Shown here: piece after piece, positions 21,212 through 34,679 of the stretch | Position numbering within the stretch: the first letter of the stretch is position 1 | Layout: each line of letters opens with the position of its first letter | Assembly (NCBI GenBank): GCA_963969395.1 | Contig: OZ017797.1 | Span: 6,820,001-6,884,000 of the forward strand | Length of the DNA stretch: 64,000 bases | From: Pseudoscleropodium purum | Lineage: Eukaryota; Streptophyta; Bryopsida; Hypnales; Brachytheciaceae | Reading direction: 5' to 3' | Notes under the pieces: model-generated | Database searches by the model: none | The model's input: the letters and a program-made list of their open reading frames with translations, nothing else | Told to the model about the DNA's origin: nothing | Program-made: the position numbers and the translations under genes

Positions 21212-24200
21212 TCAGGGTCCGCTTAGATTGTCCACATCGTAGAATTCAATGGTCTTATACTTCTGTGAGACAAGTTCAGCTTGCACCTTTCAAGCTGTGT
21301 CCGCGGCAGAACCCACAAGCTAGGATGAGAACCGAGGTGCCTGCAAAGCCACGAAAGGCGGCCAAATGTGTCACTCCTTCCTCAAGACAGGGAGCCAAGG
21401 CCATGAGACCAAGGAAGGCTGACCCCAGCACTGATATACGTCCCCAACACCTGCACAAAAGGAAAAAGCAATTTAGCCATCTGCAAGAAGTTGGGATTTC
21501 CTGAAACTTTTCCTCAAAATCTCTCCTCCCATATGAATGATATGATACAGCAACCTCGCATGATATGATGAAGTCAACCCCGAAAAGTCCAAGATAAAAA
21601 ATAAATAAGAGTTCACTTTGGAAGCTAATGGTTCATTTTAGTAACTTTCAAAATATATTTCTGTAGTTTGATTTCCTCTTTCTGTGGGTACATTTTGTTA
21701 CCATCCTCAAAGGTTCTTAAATGACTTCTTTCAACTCCAATACATACGGAAGCAGACACTTTTGGCACTTTTATGAAAGCTTCCAAGGAAAACTTTCACA
21801 TTGCTTTGTAGAATTATGAGAAATACACTTCCCCAACGTGGGCTGTGATGTGAGCAACGATAGCATACACTTTCGATGAAGGCCGCAGACGCTTTTCCAG
21901 GTCGAATAGAAGGAATAGATACACCTTGCCGCTTCAGTTGGTCACTCACATCCTTTGGATCAAGCTGCAAAAATGTGTAGAAGTAATTGAAAAAGGCAAT
22001 CAAAAGGACGTTCGCAGGGACCGAGGTACAAGGAGCCTGCAACGATAACCACGCATATCATATATAGTCAATGACACGATATCCAGAACGATCCGTACAC
22101 CAAAAGATGCGCATATACTCTTGCTAAAAAATATGACATCAAGTGCACGAAGTCTTGAATTTGCCAAAATTGTTAATAAAACATTCTACAGGAACCTATT
22201 AAATCAACCAGACATTCCTTGTTCGAACAGCTTCTATGTTACTGTCTGCTGCGTGCTGGATGTTCGTTTCTACTACGTAATCTAAAAACACACAATGTCA
22301 AGAGTATTATATGAAAACTAAGCTACATACCGTTCGGGTAGAATGCAACTGCCGCATCCTACAGGAATGCAAGGCCAGAAAACCGAGCAGCAGAGGCAGG
22401 GAGGGCAAGCAACGAGGAAGCGAAGGTAATCGGCATCACGCCTGAGCTTTTCACCTGTAATAAAATAATCAAACAAAGTGTTATTTCAAAGTCTTTTAAT
22501 TATAAGTCAAAGCACTGCATTTCATGACCCGTAAAAGACCAAAGATTCATGGTTTTATTATGACCGATTCGAATGATCAGACCGAAAAATCAATGATTCA
22601 AATGAGACCAAATTTAAATCACCAGAATCATTGAAAGTATTGGTCAAAAAACAAGTAATATCGGACAAAGAAAGACACAAAATTGCTACTCAAAACTGCT
22701 CGAAAAAATGCTCGAAAAAAAATGCGGGCTTATTGGTGTAATCGCAATTGCAAACCATTAGAGAAAACTAATACCTGGAATGTAAGATACGCAGATTTTC
22801 CTAAACCTTTGCTGCTGACTTTGAATTGGGAAGCGTAATTGATGGGAATTTTCCTCTCAGCCTTCTGCAACCACAACAACTGGTGATGATTTGCAAATCC
22901 AATTGAAGAAGAAGACAGACAAAAACTCCAAGAAAAAAAAAGAATAATCAGTCCTCTAGTAGAACATAATCTCAATTAGTAGAAAGCAACCCTCCCAATT
23001 GCTAATCCCTGCCAAGTGTACTGCCATTTAAGGCGATTTCTCACATAAGCACTGCCAAATTGTAATGCCAATTGAAGAGCTCCTACCTGCACATACACGA
23101 TGCCTAACACTAGAAGGAGAAAAGCCTCAATGCTGCCTGCCCATCCCCGGGTAATTGCCATCAATGACAGCTTGAGCGACCGTCCGACCGACGGACGAAG
23201 GCAGATACGACACAATGTTGGTGAAGATGAGCAATGAGGTGCCGTTCCTCAGCTTCAAATCGGAAATTTCTCCCCAATGAGCATGGTCACCAACGCTCCT
23301 AGGGTCAGCGCTCCCACTGCTGAGAATGCCCACTCCACTGAGAAGTCCGCCACATACATATGGCCGGATGTACGTTACTTGCCCTACTGCCTGCCAGGCA
23401 CCAGTTTCAGCAACTCTCGCATTGGGTTTGATCAAAGCATCTTGTGCACATACACTTATTTCTAGACACAATTCCAAACATTTAGAGTTAAACATATTGT
23501 GCACATACGCCTTTTATCTTAAACCCATCCCTAGTGTCTGTATTTGATAATTCAGTGGAGCACAGCCTACTCTTCTAGACCTATTGAAGTCCTACAAGCT
23601 CAAATTTTCAATCAATAAAAATGTTGGAGGTATATAATAAGGGGTGAAGAAATTCGTAATGAATTCATTCTATTTTCAAAGTTGCTTAAGAAACAAAGTG
23701 AAATGTATCCCACTAGTGTAATTACAACCGTGCAAGGTCAAATGTACAATGCATCCAACTTTGGACTATTACAAAGGCTTCCCCGATCCGTTTTGTAACC
23801 AAAAGGCGAAGACTGAGCCAGATAGAGGATGAAACTCAAAACTCTTAGCACATGAGCCAAATTCGGGTATCATCAAAATTTGAGTTAAATAAGTTTAATT
23901 CATTGCTTAGCAGCTATAACTAGTCAGGAAAAAAATTCTACGGCTCCATCGAAGAAATTTCCAGTTAATACAGCATGTAAGATTGCAACATCCCGAAGTA
24001 GAATGTCTAACAAAACATGTGCTTTCAAAACCCTAAACACCCAGCCGCCCAATGCTGCCTCCTGAAAATGTGTCCAGGGTGCCCAAAAGGCTGTTTGTGT
24101 CGCTGCTCCCTTGGAAGCCCGAGCGGTCCACTCCCCACAGCGGCACATACTTTCCAATGCGGGACAACAGCAACTATCCCAAGAGCAGTAGAAACTTCTC

Positions 24201-24941
24201 CTGCAATTTGCCCTTGAAATAATGCCCGAAACCCACGCTCTTATCCTCCATGGCCGCTGCACAATCACACCTCAATGACCTCAATCCTAAAACCCTCACC
24301 AAAACCTAATATCTGACCAAGAATGCATGGTTATGAAATGACAAGTTCGATTGAAAATTGCTTGCGAAAATAAGCGGACTTCAGATGCAGCCGAATTTTC
24401 ATTTACCACCAGAATCAGTGAAGAGCACACACAATCACACCTCTGCCAACTCAAACCTTAAACCCTAACCAAAATCCTAAAATCTTAGCTCTTCAAAACC
24501 GCGCTACTACTTCAATTCAATTCAAATCCAGAGCCTATTGATTCAGCGGCGTTGCAAATTAGCTTCCCATGAAAACGAGGATTCATAGTTTCAAAATGAC
24601 GAATCTGATTGCTTATAAATTTCAGAACCGACCTGCCGAGGACCTCGATATCATGAAAGTCGATTGAATGGCATTCCATGAAAACGGCTGTGCTGTATCG
24701 ATGTCAAGCCCTAAAGAATCAAACCTCCTGTCTCCTTCGGATTCTTGCTCTCTGTCAATTGCAAGCGATGCCCTACAACTCGAATTCTTTTCTCGAACAC
24801 TTCTGCATGAGCTAATTGGAAAAAAGCATGGAATGTGCGAATCACTCCGCAACCAAGTCCCGTGAAAGGAGCAGAGATGGCTCCCATGAATCTGGTGGCA
24901 GTGATAAGTCCCAATACGGAAGCCATTGCCATCGTCTCCAC
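21212..24941 (-). pseudogene. SCY1: Plastid SecY translocase subunit, pseudogene (SCY1 type)
   Basis: SecY forms the channel that inserts proteins into thylakoids. Remnant exons in coding order on the minus strand: 24941-24711 (possible transit region, METMAMASVLG); about 24220-24035 (GKYVPLWGVDRSGFQG, then LLGTLDTFSGGSIGRLGV); about 23405-23087 (QAVGQVTYIRPYV, NGTSLLIFTNIVSYLP, VLGIVYVQ); 22864-22775 (AERKIPINYASQF); 22454-22331 (SSGVMPITFASSLLALP); 22036-21871 (FFNYFYTFLQLDPKDVS, LKRQG.SIP); 21450-21212 (FRGFAGTSVLIL, KVQAELVSQKY). Damage includes an in-frame TAG at 22359-22361, a TGA at 21290-21292 (consistent with Arg CGA to TGA), a 4-base duplication near 23352, and frameshifts near 23270, 22020, 21440 and 21320. 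Most introns keep GT-AG ends, so this is a duplicated gene copy, not a retrocopy. Several single-base errors could in principle be assembly errors. Confidence 0.85.
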
Positions 24942-25209
24942 AATGTGCTTGGAATTTCTCCTTGAAAGAGTTATCTGCTCATATCATTTGAAACTGGTCA
25001 AGAATTGGCGAATCTGCACTAAAATGAGAACGGAAAATTTTCAAAAAAACGTTGCGATTCTGGGTGGAAATTCTCTGAATGGTGGAAGAATTGCTTGGAA
25101 TTGAAGGTGATGGAGTGATTTCTCGGTAAGGAGACAGCAATTCGCCCCGCCCGGCGACTCAGCTGCACTTTCAATTGTTGCATGGTCAGGAGAAATTTTC
25201 TTGACATGC

Positions 25210-25429
25210 CCTACGTGAAGGTCACATTCGACATAAATTACGACATTTTAATTTAAAAGTGCCACATGTCATTTTGTGAATAGTGTGAGGTGGCGTGGAC
25301 CCCAAGAATCTGATGTGGAATTCTATTTCAGCACCTGGGTGTCAAATCGAAATTTTAGGAAGGAGAATGGTCTAAAACTCTAAATGTGAGATATACATGC
25401 AAGACACTAAATCCTGCCTACGAAGTGGG
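25210..25429. other. Intergenic, nothing recognised
   Basis: Short stretch between the SecY pseudogene and a repeat copy. No gene visible. Confidence 0.35.
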
Positions 25430-25665
25430 CCCAACAGGGTAATTTTGGGGTTCTCTAGAGTAAAAGTTTAAAAAAAAACTATTTTGAGCCATATCTAGGA
25501 TATGTTCTAAACCTTCTATAGCTAATTTGGGTCTCTAATTGCAAATATGAATTCAAAATTTGAAAAATAAAATTATGTGAAAAATTAAAAAAATTCTTGC
25601 ATTTTCCTCCAAGGTAAATCCAAACTGTTGGGCCTATTTTGTGGGGCAAGATTTAACAACTTGCA
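25430..25665 (-). repeat. Degenerate copy of the GGGAGGATTGACCC MITE family, reversed
   Basis: 'tctctaattgcaaatatgaa' and 'aaaattcttgcattttcctcc' are the reverse complement of the family interior seen at 19.6 and 32.3 kb. The ends are diverged. Confidence 0.4.
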
Positions 25666-28600
25666 GTACACATTCCCAAGTATGTCAACCAACATATCAC
25701 GATATATTCAATTCGGGGCATTGATCTCGGTGTCGAGCAAAATTAATTGTATGATGTGAGATATTTTGATAAGGATATCTTAGATTAAGGTTCATTTAAG
25801 GTATTTGACTGATATTCACCACCTTATATAAAAACAAATATTTGAAACCCATAGTTTATTCCAAGAAAATAGAAATTAAACAATGGAAAACTGAGAGCAG
25901 TGCTCTAGAGAGAATTTAATATATTTGCCAACTAAGAAGCCAAAGAATGCTATATTCACCACTTCTTATTATATCTCTAATTTACAAATGTTGATGAGAT
26001 CCTTGACATATTCAATACAACACTCATATCAACTACTCTTTATAATTGAAATGAATAAGAGAGTATTGATTTAGTCTCTACTAGTGTGACCAAAGTTGTT
26101 GGCACAACCAAAAAGAAGTTAAAGGTATTTTTCTAATTCATATAAACTTCAAAATTCAATATCTTTCACACTATAGCAATGCAAATGCCATAAAACAAAG
26201 TCCATGCATCCCTTCTTAAAGGGGACTTTCTAATAGTACTAAGAATGCAACTAGAAGATGCAAGATTCCAGACTTCTCAATATAACAAACTAAACCAACT
26301 AACTGAGTTAAGGTATGGGTTATATTACTTGAAGGTATCTCAAATCTAAATCCCTTTAAAAGTTAAGATATTCTAATCCTATTTTTTCTTTAAATCCAAA
26401 GCTTAATGAAATTAATTTCCCACCTTTCCATCCATTATCTTAAAATATCAAAAATCTTGAAGCCAGGAAGAATATGGTTTGAGGCAAGATTTTGTGAATT
26501 TAAATTCACACTTTTTCTTTTCTTTTTTAAAATTATTAATATAGCTGGATTCTAATTTGCATACTTGTCATGCTAAGCTTTGTTTCATATATTGCAATTA
26601 GTAATGCAATAGTTATAATTTTTTTCTATTTTTGCTTCAAACATAGGCACCTTGGATAGACCATCAAAGCTTCTTAATTTTTTACACCAAACCCAATTTT
26701 TTGGGATTTCAGAGCATGAGTTCATTCATATTCAAAAAGCTTTTATTTATCCTATTCTAGTTTGCAATATGAAAAAGACAAAGAGTTCTGATTTAAGGAG
26801 AATCAAGACATTACTTTGCACAAATGTTTTAGGTTCTTGTGTAGATCAATCTTTTTTAAACTCCATTTCCAATATTTTCAAAAATAACCAAAAAGTGTAA
26901 GGTATAAGTTGCTTACAATACAATTGTCATTTTGACCAATCTCATATTTGCAACAAAAAGGTGCTACCATCTCAGAAAGAAGGTAAAGAAGTAGTTGGGA
27001 TTGTAATATACTAAAAGTACAAAGATTAATCTTCAAAAAGTTCACAAAAAATTAAAAAAATTCTACATGTTTGTTATAAACAAAAAGATTAGTATTATAA
27101 ATTTTAAAACTAAGGTTCTATTGTTGTTTCCCACTATCAAAATTAATCAATTCAAAATTCTGAAATTAGAAAATCTCAAAATTTGAAAACTTGCAAATCT
27201 TTTTTATTTATAATTTAGAAAAAAATAGAAAAAAATAGAACAAGTTGTTAAATCCTAATGGAGGGTTGCTTTTATGTGAGCACAAGAACATGAGCCAATG
27301 AGCCTAGAACTTTATAAACCTATATTATAGGTGTCTATATTACATAAACATCCCATGATTATTGTATAGCTATACTATAAATACCTATATTATAGGTGTT
27401 TATATTATAAGTACCTTCAATGGTTGTAGGATATCTACTTACATGTATGCTCAAGTCTCACATGCTCACATTTTCATGCTCACAAATTAGCATTGTTGAT
27501 TCCTAATGTGCAAATTTATACTATATTAATTAGGTGCAAATATTATTGCATTTTTCCTAAGAAATTGGTCACATTTACATGGTCCTCTTCTCTAGGTTTC
27601 CAATTATAATTTTTTCCTCATATTGTTGAAAATATAGGAACAAGATTCTATTATTAATGGTATACTTGAATGGAAGCGTTTTAAAGATTATACTTTCTAC
27701 TTTGAATGAAGAGCCTTTCAAATTTAGAGAAGTATGAATTTCTCCTCTAAAAGGATACACTTTAAACTTGGTACAATTGTGAACTAGGGAATAATATATA
27801 CCATAAATAATAAACCGATAGTAAATAGTAGAAAGAGATTAGCCTTAGCATTGTACTAGGATATCAAACGCATTTTCCTTTTGATGTGAACATCCAAAAA
27901 ATTGAGAAAAATATCATATCAGATCCAATTTTGTTGTTGGACCCCTTTTCCATTTTACAAATTGTAGGTACATACATTGTTACCCCTGCAAAGATGCAAC
28001 AATCTAAAGGTGTCCAAAGTTGACAAAGAATCCTTCTATCTAAGACAAAAGTGCAAATGTTCTTCAGTGAAATTTTGCGTAAAAAAGGGAGATCTTGCAC
28101 ATTAGTTTGACTCCTCCAATGAATGCTCTTGGATTTTTTTTTTTGGAACAAATGATTCACAAGCCGTACCAAAAAGGGTGATTTCCATGTACCCAACCGA
28201 TGTTCCAAGGTTAAAATTGGAAGTTTATACTAACAATACACCAACACCCTCCACTTTGGTTTTCAAATGTCAACAAAGCATGGCATGTCTTTCCAAGAAC
28301 AGAAGACATGGGAATTAATGAGAGATACAGTGCTTTGTTTGAATGAGAGATTTTTTTTGCTCAACCTTCAACAACCCCATTGACCCCATTGTCTCCACAT
28401 GCAAAACAAGGAAATAAAAAGAAATAAAAAACTGCAAGTTCCAATGACACTCCATTATTAAGTCACACTGTTTATAAAATAAGTAACTAGTATAGGCTGA
28501 AATGTTATTGTGTTGTTCAATCTCAAAATAAATCCGTGACATTCTAACCACTAGTTTTTTACTAGAGGTCATTGGGATTTATTTTGAAATAGAGGTAGTA

Positions 28601-29220
28601 AGTCATATTTGTTTTACATCCTTGTTAATAGGACACACTTTTACAATAGAATTGAAGAATGTGAAAGTCAAATTAATAACATTGTATATTGGTTTCAATA
28701 TAAGAAAATACATAACAAAAATGTAAAAGGTCCCATTCAAGTCAATAGCTTTGGTGCACAAAGCTCAAGGCATTATCACTATGCTCATTGTCATAGAAGG
28801 CCTAGCATAGAGCTCCAAGATCAAAGACATCTCTATGCTTATTGTTGTAATGTGGTTGCATATTATTTAACTCCTAAAGATTTTCAGTGTTTTTAGGCCT
28901 CAAATTGCTTTGAAGTACTCAAATCCGAAGCAAATCTAAAATCTTCATCAATATTTGTATGTTAATAAATTCAACTAAAGGATCTTTTAGTTAACTTATT
29001 AAAGTAAACCCTCCTAAAATTTTAGAATAAGAAACCTTACCAATTGCAAGACCAAATTGCTTGAATTTCAAAAAGAAGTATTTTCAATTCTTTCCATATG
29101 GTTAGATTTCATCCTTCAAATTTTTTACACAAAAGTGAGTAGATCCTAAAACTTATTAATCTTCATAATATGTTGAAGAAATAAGTTGGGAATACCTTTC
29201 AAAAATTTCAACAAAAAATA
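25666..29220. other. AT-rich intergenic DNA
   Basis: No supported gene. Several short internally repetitive patches occur, for example 'tatattataggtgt(t/c)tatatta' at 27320-27410. Open frames such as 28609-28896 lack family signatures. Confidence 0.4.
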
Positions 29221-29654
29221 TTTCATATACATGCTTGAAAAAAATAGTATTTAGAAAGAAGTAGAATATGATTTGAAATATTAAATTGTTACAAATTTAG
29301 CTATGGAATTGAAGAATTCCTATCCCAAAGGTCGTAAGGTTTTTATAAACAATCTACATCCAAGGTTTTTATTTTTTTTCAAAAATATTAAAAAAAAAAT
29401 TAAATAAAGAACTTCAAAGTTTATCTTAGAGCAAAGAATCCATAACTACTTGCAAACTATAACTCTTTATAACTTTCATCTCATTAATTAAAATGTAGTT
29501 AATAGTTCAAAAAATTATTGAACCTTAAAGCTACTCTTTGGACACATGTTGTGTAAATTTCAAAGAAAAAAATAAAAATTTTGTTTGCAATAAGTTGCCC
29601 AAAATTGCTACATTGCCAAAGAAACGCCACTTTGTCCTTTTAGGGTTAAAGTTG
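29221..29654 (+). repeat. Truncated copy (right half) of the TTAA-ended element family
   Basis: 'tatggaattgaagaattcc', 'acttcaaagtttatctta' and the end 'gtccttttagggttaa' match the right half of the copies at 2073-2994 and 57017-57968. The left half is missing. Confidence 0.6.
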
Positions 29655-31115
29655 ACATTTATCTTTGTTTGAATTGAAGAGCAATAGTACATATTGTTTT
29701 AGATAGTGTTAATCTCATTCATGTTGTAGTTGGTTATCTAAATGTATACCAGTAGTTAGTTGGAAGAATGAGCTGATAGATAGGGTTAGGTAACAACTAG
29801 CCTCTAAGGTTTAGAGTTAGACTTCATAACCTATAATTTTTTCATGAAACTTCTAAAATGAATGCTAATCATCTTAATCTATGTGTGAAGCTTTGTTTTG
29901 CATAATTTTGATAACCATTGCAAAACTTAAAAGTTTATTTTATTTTTTAATGTCAAATATAGTAGCTAAAAATATATTTAAAAAATAATAATAAATTGGA
30001 TTGGATTGTATAGATTGATGTCTAATAAAAAAACATTTGAACCATTCAATTATGGACAATGAAGAGGAAGTTATGTATAGCGCAATGATGCCCAAAGATG
30101 AGAGTCATTGTCCGGCGTAAACCATGGCTAACAAATCAATAGAATAGGGAACATTTGGGATGAAATTTGAGTACTGGATGAAAATTTTGTAATGCCCGAT
30201 TAGGTGGGCAAAAATGTGTAATCAAGCATTTCAGTCTAGAAATTGGCTGTGAAGTGAACAAGCCATTTGCTGGCAGTGGCACACAAGGAGTTTTATTTTG
30301 TGGGAAATGAGATAGAAAAAAATATAAAGTCATTTTTGAACCCAAATTTTAAAATTTTAAAATACTTAGAAAAAAATTGAAAGGATACCAATTGTTCATT
30401 GGAACATTCTTACAATTGAGATTGACAATTTTGAATTTCTTGTAAAAGTTATTCATGGTTTAGATTTTCTTTTAATTTCATTTAGTACCACCTTCTACTT
30501 TGTAGTTTTTTAAATTATAAATATGAATTTTTTTGGTGGACTAAAACCTTTTCAATAAAGGATAAGTGCATATGATATGTATGCTTGTGCAAAACGATGT
30601 AAAAAAAAACTCCTAAAATTTCAAGGTAAGTATCTTACTATTACTAAGGTTTTCCACTTCAAAATTTTAGTACAATATACTCCATTGAGTTAGCTATAAG
30701 ATTTTATAGTCATATTTTTTTTAAATAATTAAAATAAACTATTATATCAATTGCCTAAGTTGAGACCAAAAAAACATTTTACGTCACAATTATACAATGA
30801 TTTAGTTTAACTAGGTACAAATTAGTTTGCTTGGAAGTTAGTAACAAGGCACATGTTCCTTTAAGAATAATTTCAAAGATACATTTATGACTTTACAATG
30901 CCCTATTTAAAAAATACAAGAGCCCAATATTGGCTCCCTAATCCTTTGGAGGATAAATCCTACAAAAAAGTGAGATCATTTTGTTTCTTGATCAATCTAC
31001 AAGAATTATTAATAATATACATTCTCATTGGTGTGAATTAATTCTCAATCTTGATAATAATACTTATCTTTATATAAATTTCATTTTAAACTCTTGCTAA
31101 TCCTATAAGTTAGTT
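29655..31115. other. AT-rich intergenic DNA
   Basis: No supported gene or recognisable element. Confidence 0.4.
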
Positions 31116-31167
31116 ATATATATAGAGAGAGAGATAGATAGATACACACATACACACACACACACAA
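31116..31167. repeat. Compound microsatellite
   Basis: Runs of TA, GA, GATA and CA repeats follow one another directly. Confidence 0.9.
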
Positions 31168-32218
31168 TGTTCCCTTCTTCTTCATCCTTGGTATGAATTT
31201 ACCTTTATTGGGAGATCACAAGTCAATGGAAGAAAGCAAAGACTTGTAATGGTTGACTAAACTTAAGGTAGGCGCCCCCAAACCCACCACTATCTATTGC
31301 AGTGACTAATAACTATTAATAGATTGGTCAAAATTTCAAATTCTCTTATATGAAAGTGAAAGTAGGTTTCAACGTACCAATAAACAAGACATTTGAATCC
31401 AATTTGCAAAAGGTATGAAGGATCAAAATTCTCCTTGTAGAGGTAATAAAACCATTTCTTCCACATAAGTACATATTGATTTTGTACTAGAGAAAAGGTT
31501 GGCAATGCTTTAGCTTTGTAAAAGCAAGCATGGGCTGAGCTCGGTAGGGCAAGCCCTATGACTGCACACATGAGGTAGAATTGGCCATGGCAGACACTTT
31601 CTTAGACGTTAAAATTAGGTAAATGCACATTCATGGTCGCATATATGGTGTATGTATACAACAAAATCAGCTCTTTTAGGCAAATTCTGCCAATTAAAAA
31701 AAGTCCTGTGAAAACACCTGAATGTGGCTTTTACATGATTTTTAACACACAGATTTGCACAGAGTGAAGATGGCGTTTTTGGGTCAGTGGCAGATTTGGG
31801 GGTAATTTGAATCAGCCCTGGGAGTCGAAGAAGTTCAGCTGGGACGGTGGAGTTGAGCAGAATGGAACATGCTGGCCACTGCAGTTAAGTTATTGTAGTG
31901 TAAAAGTGTCCTAACTCCTAAGTGCTTGATCTAAAAATACTTAACCTATTAACGACGCTGCAGCCATTTTCTGGTCTACAAATGACACAGAATGGCTTGT
32001 TGTGTAGGATAGAAGTGCAATTATTCATCCTCCAAATTTTGTGGGAAAAGGAAAGGTCTTCTACAGAAGCTTGACTTTCAACGAATCCTTTTTCATTTAA
32101 AAAAAATCTAAATATGCACATGGTATTAAATCAAATGATTTCTACGGAGACCCGACTAACATTCAAGGGTTAACATTGTTTACCAATGAGGGCCATTCTG
32201 CAACCTTGATAAGGATAG
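31168..32218. other. Intergenic, nothing recognised
   Basis: Mixed composition. A GC-balanced patch at 31740-31900 resembles part of 19375-19440 ('agatggc...gatca/cagtggcaca/gattt'), suggesting another dispersed repeat. No gene is supported. Confidence 0.35.
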
Positions 32219-32441
32219 GCGGGGAGGATTGACCCTTTGATTACCTCACTATGTTTTATTCCTCAAGAATACATTAGAATTTTTTATTTGTTACATATGA
32301 TAAAATTTGCAAATTCGCAATTCATATTCGCAATCAAAGCCTCCAAATTAGCTAGGGAGAGGTAAAGGAATACAAAATTAATGCGACACAAAATAGGGGC
32401 ATTTTTCTTTGGATGAGACAATAAGGGGTCAATCCTCCCTA
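32219..32441. mobile_element. MITE with GGGGAGGATTGACCC terminal inverted repeats
   Basis: GGGGAGGATTGACCC at 32221 and its inverse GGGGTCAATCCTCCCT ending at 32439 bound an element of about 223 bp with no gene. Relatives lie at 1.06-1.21, 19.57-19.72 and 25.43-25.66 kb. Target-site duplication and superfamily are unclear. Confidence 0.7.
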
Positions 32442-34300
32442 GCTGAAAAGGAGACCCCTACATTGAACAAAATTGTCTTATATGGATCTTTAGGCAACTC
32501 CAATCCTTGAGTTATTTGATAAGTCCTTTCTAGGTATCTAGTAAAGTATAATACCTTCCTAGCATGGGAAGGACCATTGTGTGGTTATACAACATTATGT
32601 ACATTAAAGAAATGCAATTGTGGGTACAAAATGCTAAAGGTGCCTTTTAACTAGGCGTTGAGTAGGTCTCTAGGGTCACTCATAATCCTTGTATACCTAC
32701 ACACATCTCCCAAGTACACACTTGCAAAAGACAACTTCAACACATTACTAAGATTACTTATCAAAATTTAATTGAAAATTCTACAACCGACATTGTTATC
32801 ATTGATTCAAATTGAGAGATCATTCTTCTTTCTATATATATGAATATTCTTGAAACTCTTTCAATGAATATTAATTAAATAACATACATTTTCTATAATA
32901 TTTTCATTCATCCAATAGATAATTAAGTACTTAAAAATTAATGCCAAAGTAATTTGGGTTATCTTATTGAGTTTCACCTAACATTTCATCTTATTTTATC
33001 AATTGCACCTCACTGAAACAAATGGAGTGAATTATCACTTCATAAAACTAATTGAACTTGTACATACAACCTCAAATTTTCAATAAAACTAAATGTTGGA
33101 GGTATAAATAAAGTGATGTAGACATTTGAAGATTAGAAAAAAGGTCAATCATTTATTGATATTATTATTTTTTTGACTCACCAACCTCACAAAAATGTGT
33201 ATACATGCATGAGAAATTAATGGAAAAATTCATACCATTTCATACAAAATCAAATCTTCAATCAAATTCATCATTCAATGTGAACTATAATAAGGATAAC
33301 TACTAGTTAAAAAATGAAAAAGAAAGAAACATTTTATTGTTTCCTATTTGAATAGAAAAAACTTTTTGTACCTTTTTTCATCTTCTAACCTCTATATTGC
33401 TTCTTGAACTCATTCAATGCTTGATTGGATTGGAGCCATTAGGGGAGATTTGAGGGCAATAACAACTTGTTTTGAGCTTGTTCCCGTTGCTATTTCCCCA
33501 TAGTGAAGGAATCAGATAGCTATCAAAAAAATTTAAAATTTAGTTTTTAAAATGCAAAAAAAGTTGAATTTAAAAAAAAAGGGGGGGGGGGGAGGGGGAT
33601 GACGTGGCATTCTCTTGGCTATGTTAAATTGCATTGTTGGGTGCTTTCAAAGCATTTTGGAGGTTGGAGAACCTGCGATCTTATTTTAGCCTAAAAAATA
33701 TCTAATGTCTATGTTTGTATGAGTGCAATTAGTCATGATTTTTTCAATTGAATTCTCAAATTATCTCATTTTGATGAGTTGAGAGTAGAAAAACAAGGTA
33801 AAATCAAAGGTGATCATTGAATTCATCTTCCAACCTATATATCTCTAGATGTGCATAAGTTTGCAATTCTTGGATTGATTGGAAATTTGAATTTTCACAA
33901 TTATGATTAGTCTACTTCATTAAGTTATCGTTATGAAATTGCAAAACAAGGCAAAATCTTGGATAAGATTGTGTAATAATTCTATTGGAGTTTTGTTCAT
34001 ATTTTCAATGAATACTTTATCTATCATTGTGCATATCCTAATAATGTATATATGAGAATTTTCAATGCACCTATAATTCAAATTTTGCCTACTTTGCAAA
34101 ACACCTAGAACTATAGTATAGAGGTTCAATATCCAAGGAATGGTCAAATAGTCTAACGTAATGTGACTAGAGTCATTTTTATTAATAGAACTATTCATAC
34201 AATGCCAATTCTAAATGGAAATAGCATTAAAATATCCTATTGATTCTAGTAAATGAGATCACTTAATTATCCAATAACTAGTTTCCGTCTGACACATATG
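32442..34300. other. AT-rich intergenic DNA
   Basis: No gene is supported. A homopolymer junction A(9)-G(12)AG(5) at 33572-33599 is the only striking local feature. Confidence 0.4.
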
Positions 34301-34679
34301 GATGCACAATACAAATGTGATGTCCAAGTCTCATCCTAGTATGTTGGTTTAAACAAGAAGCATGCTTATGCAAGGAAAAACATAACATATAGCTTTAAGC
34401 AAACAAGTCTTCATTTCTTGTTGCATTTGCTTAAAACATAGGCTCACAATATTCGCTTAAAGCGTCATTCATCATTCATCAAACCACATGTTAATATGAA
34501 CAATTTTATCACATTTCAATGTCTCAATATTTACTAATAACATTCTATAATAACTTTGCTTGAAGCCATCCTATCAAAACAGTCTAACTACATATTCACT
34601 CACTCACTATAAAACTATCTAATTGCTTTAAGCATTCACAATACAAGGTCATGATCTGTACAAAATTCATTCACACATT

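Noticed and set aside
21731..22042. Apparently independent minus-strand protein starting MQAPCTSVP
   Set aside because: It is one exon of the SecY pseudogene; the apparent start lies in a frameshifted exon beginning and the SecY match starts inside.
28609..28896. 95-codon plus-strand frame
   Set aside because: No motif or homology recognised, in AT-rich repeat-laden DNA; length is within chance expectation for this window.
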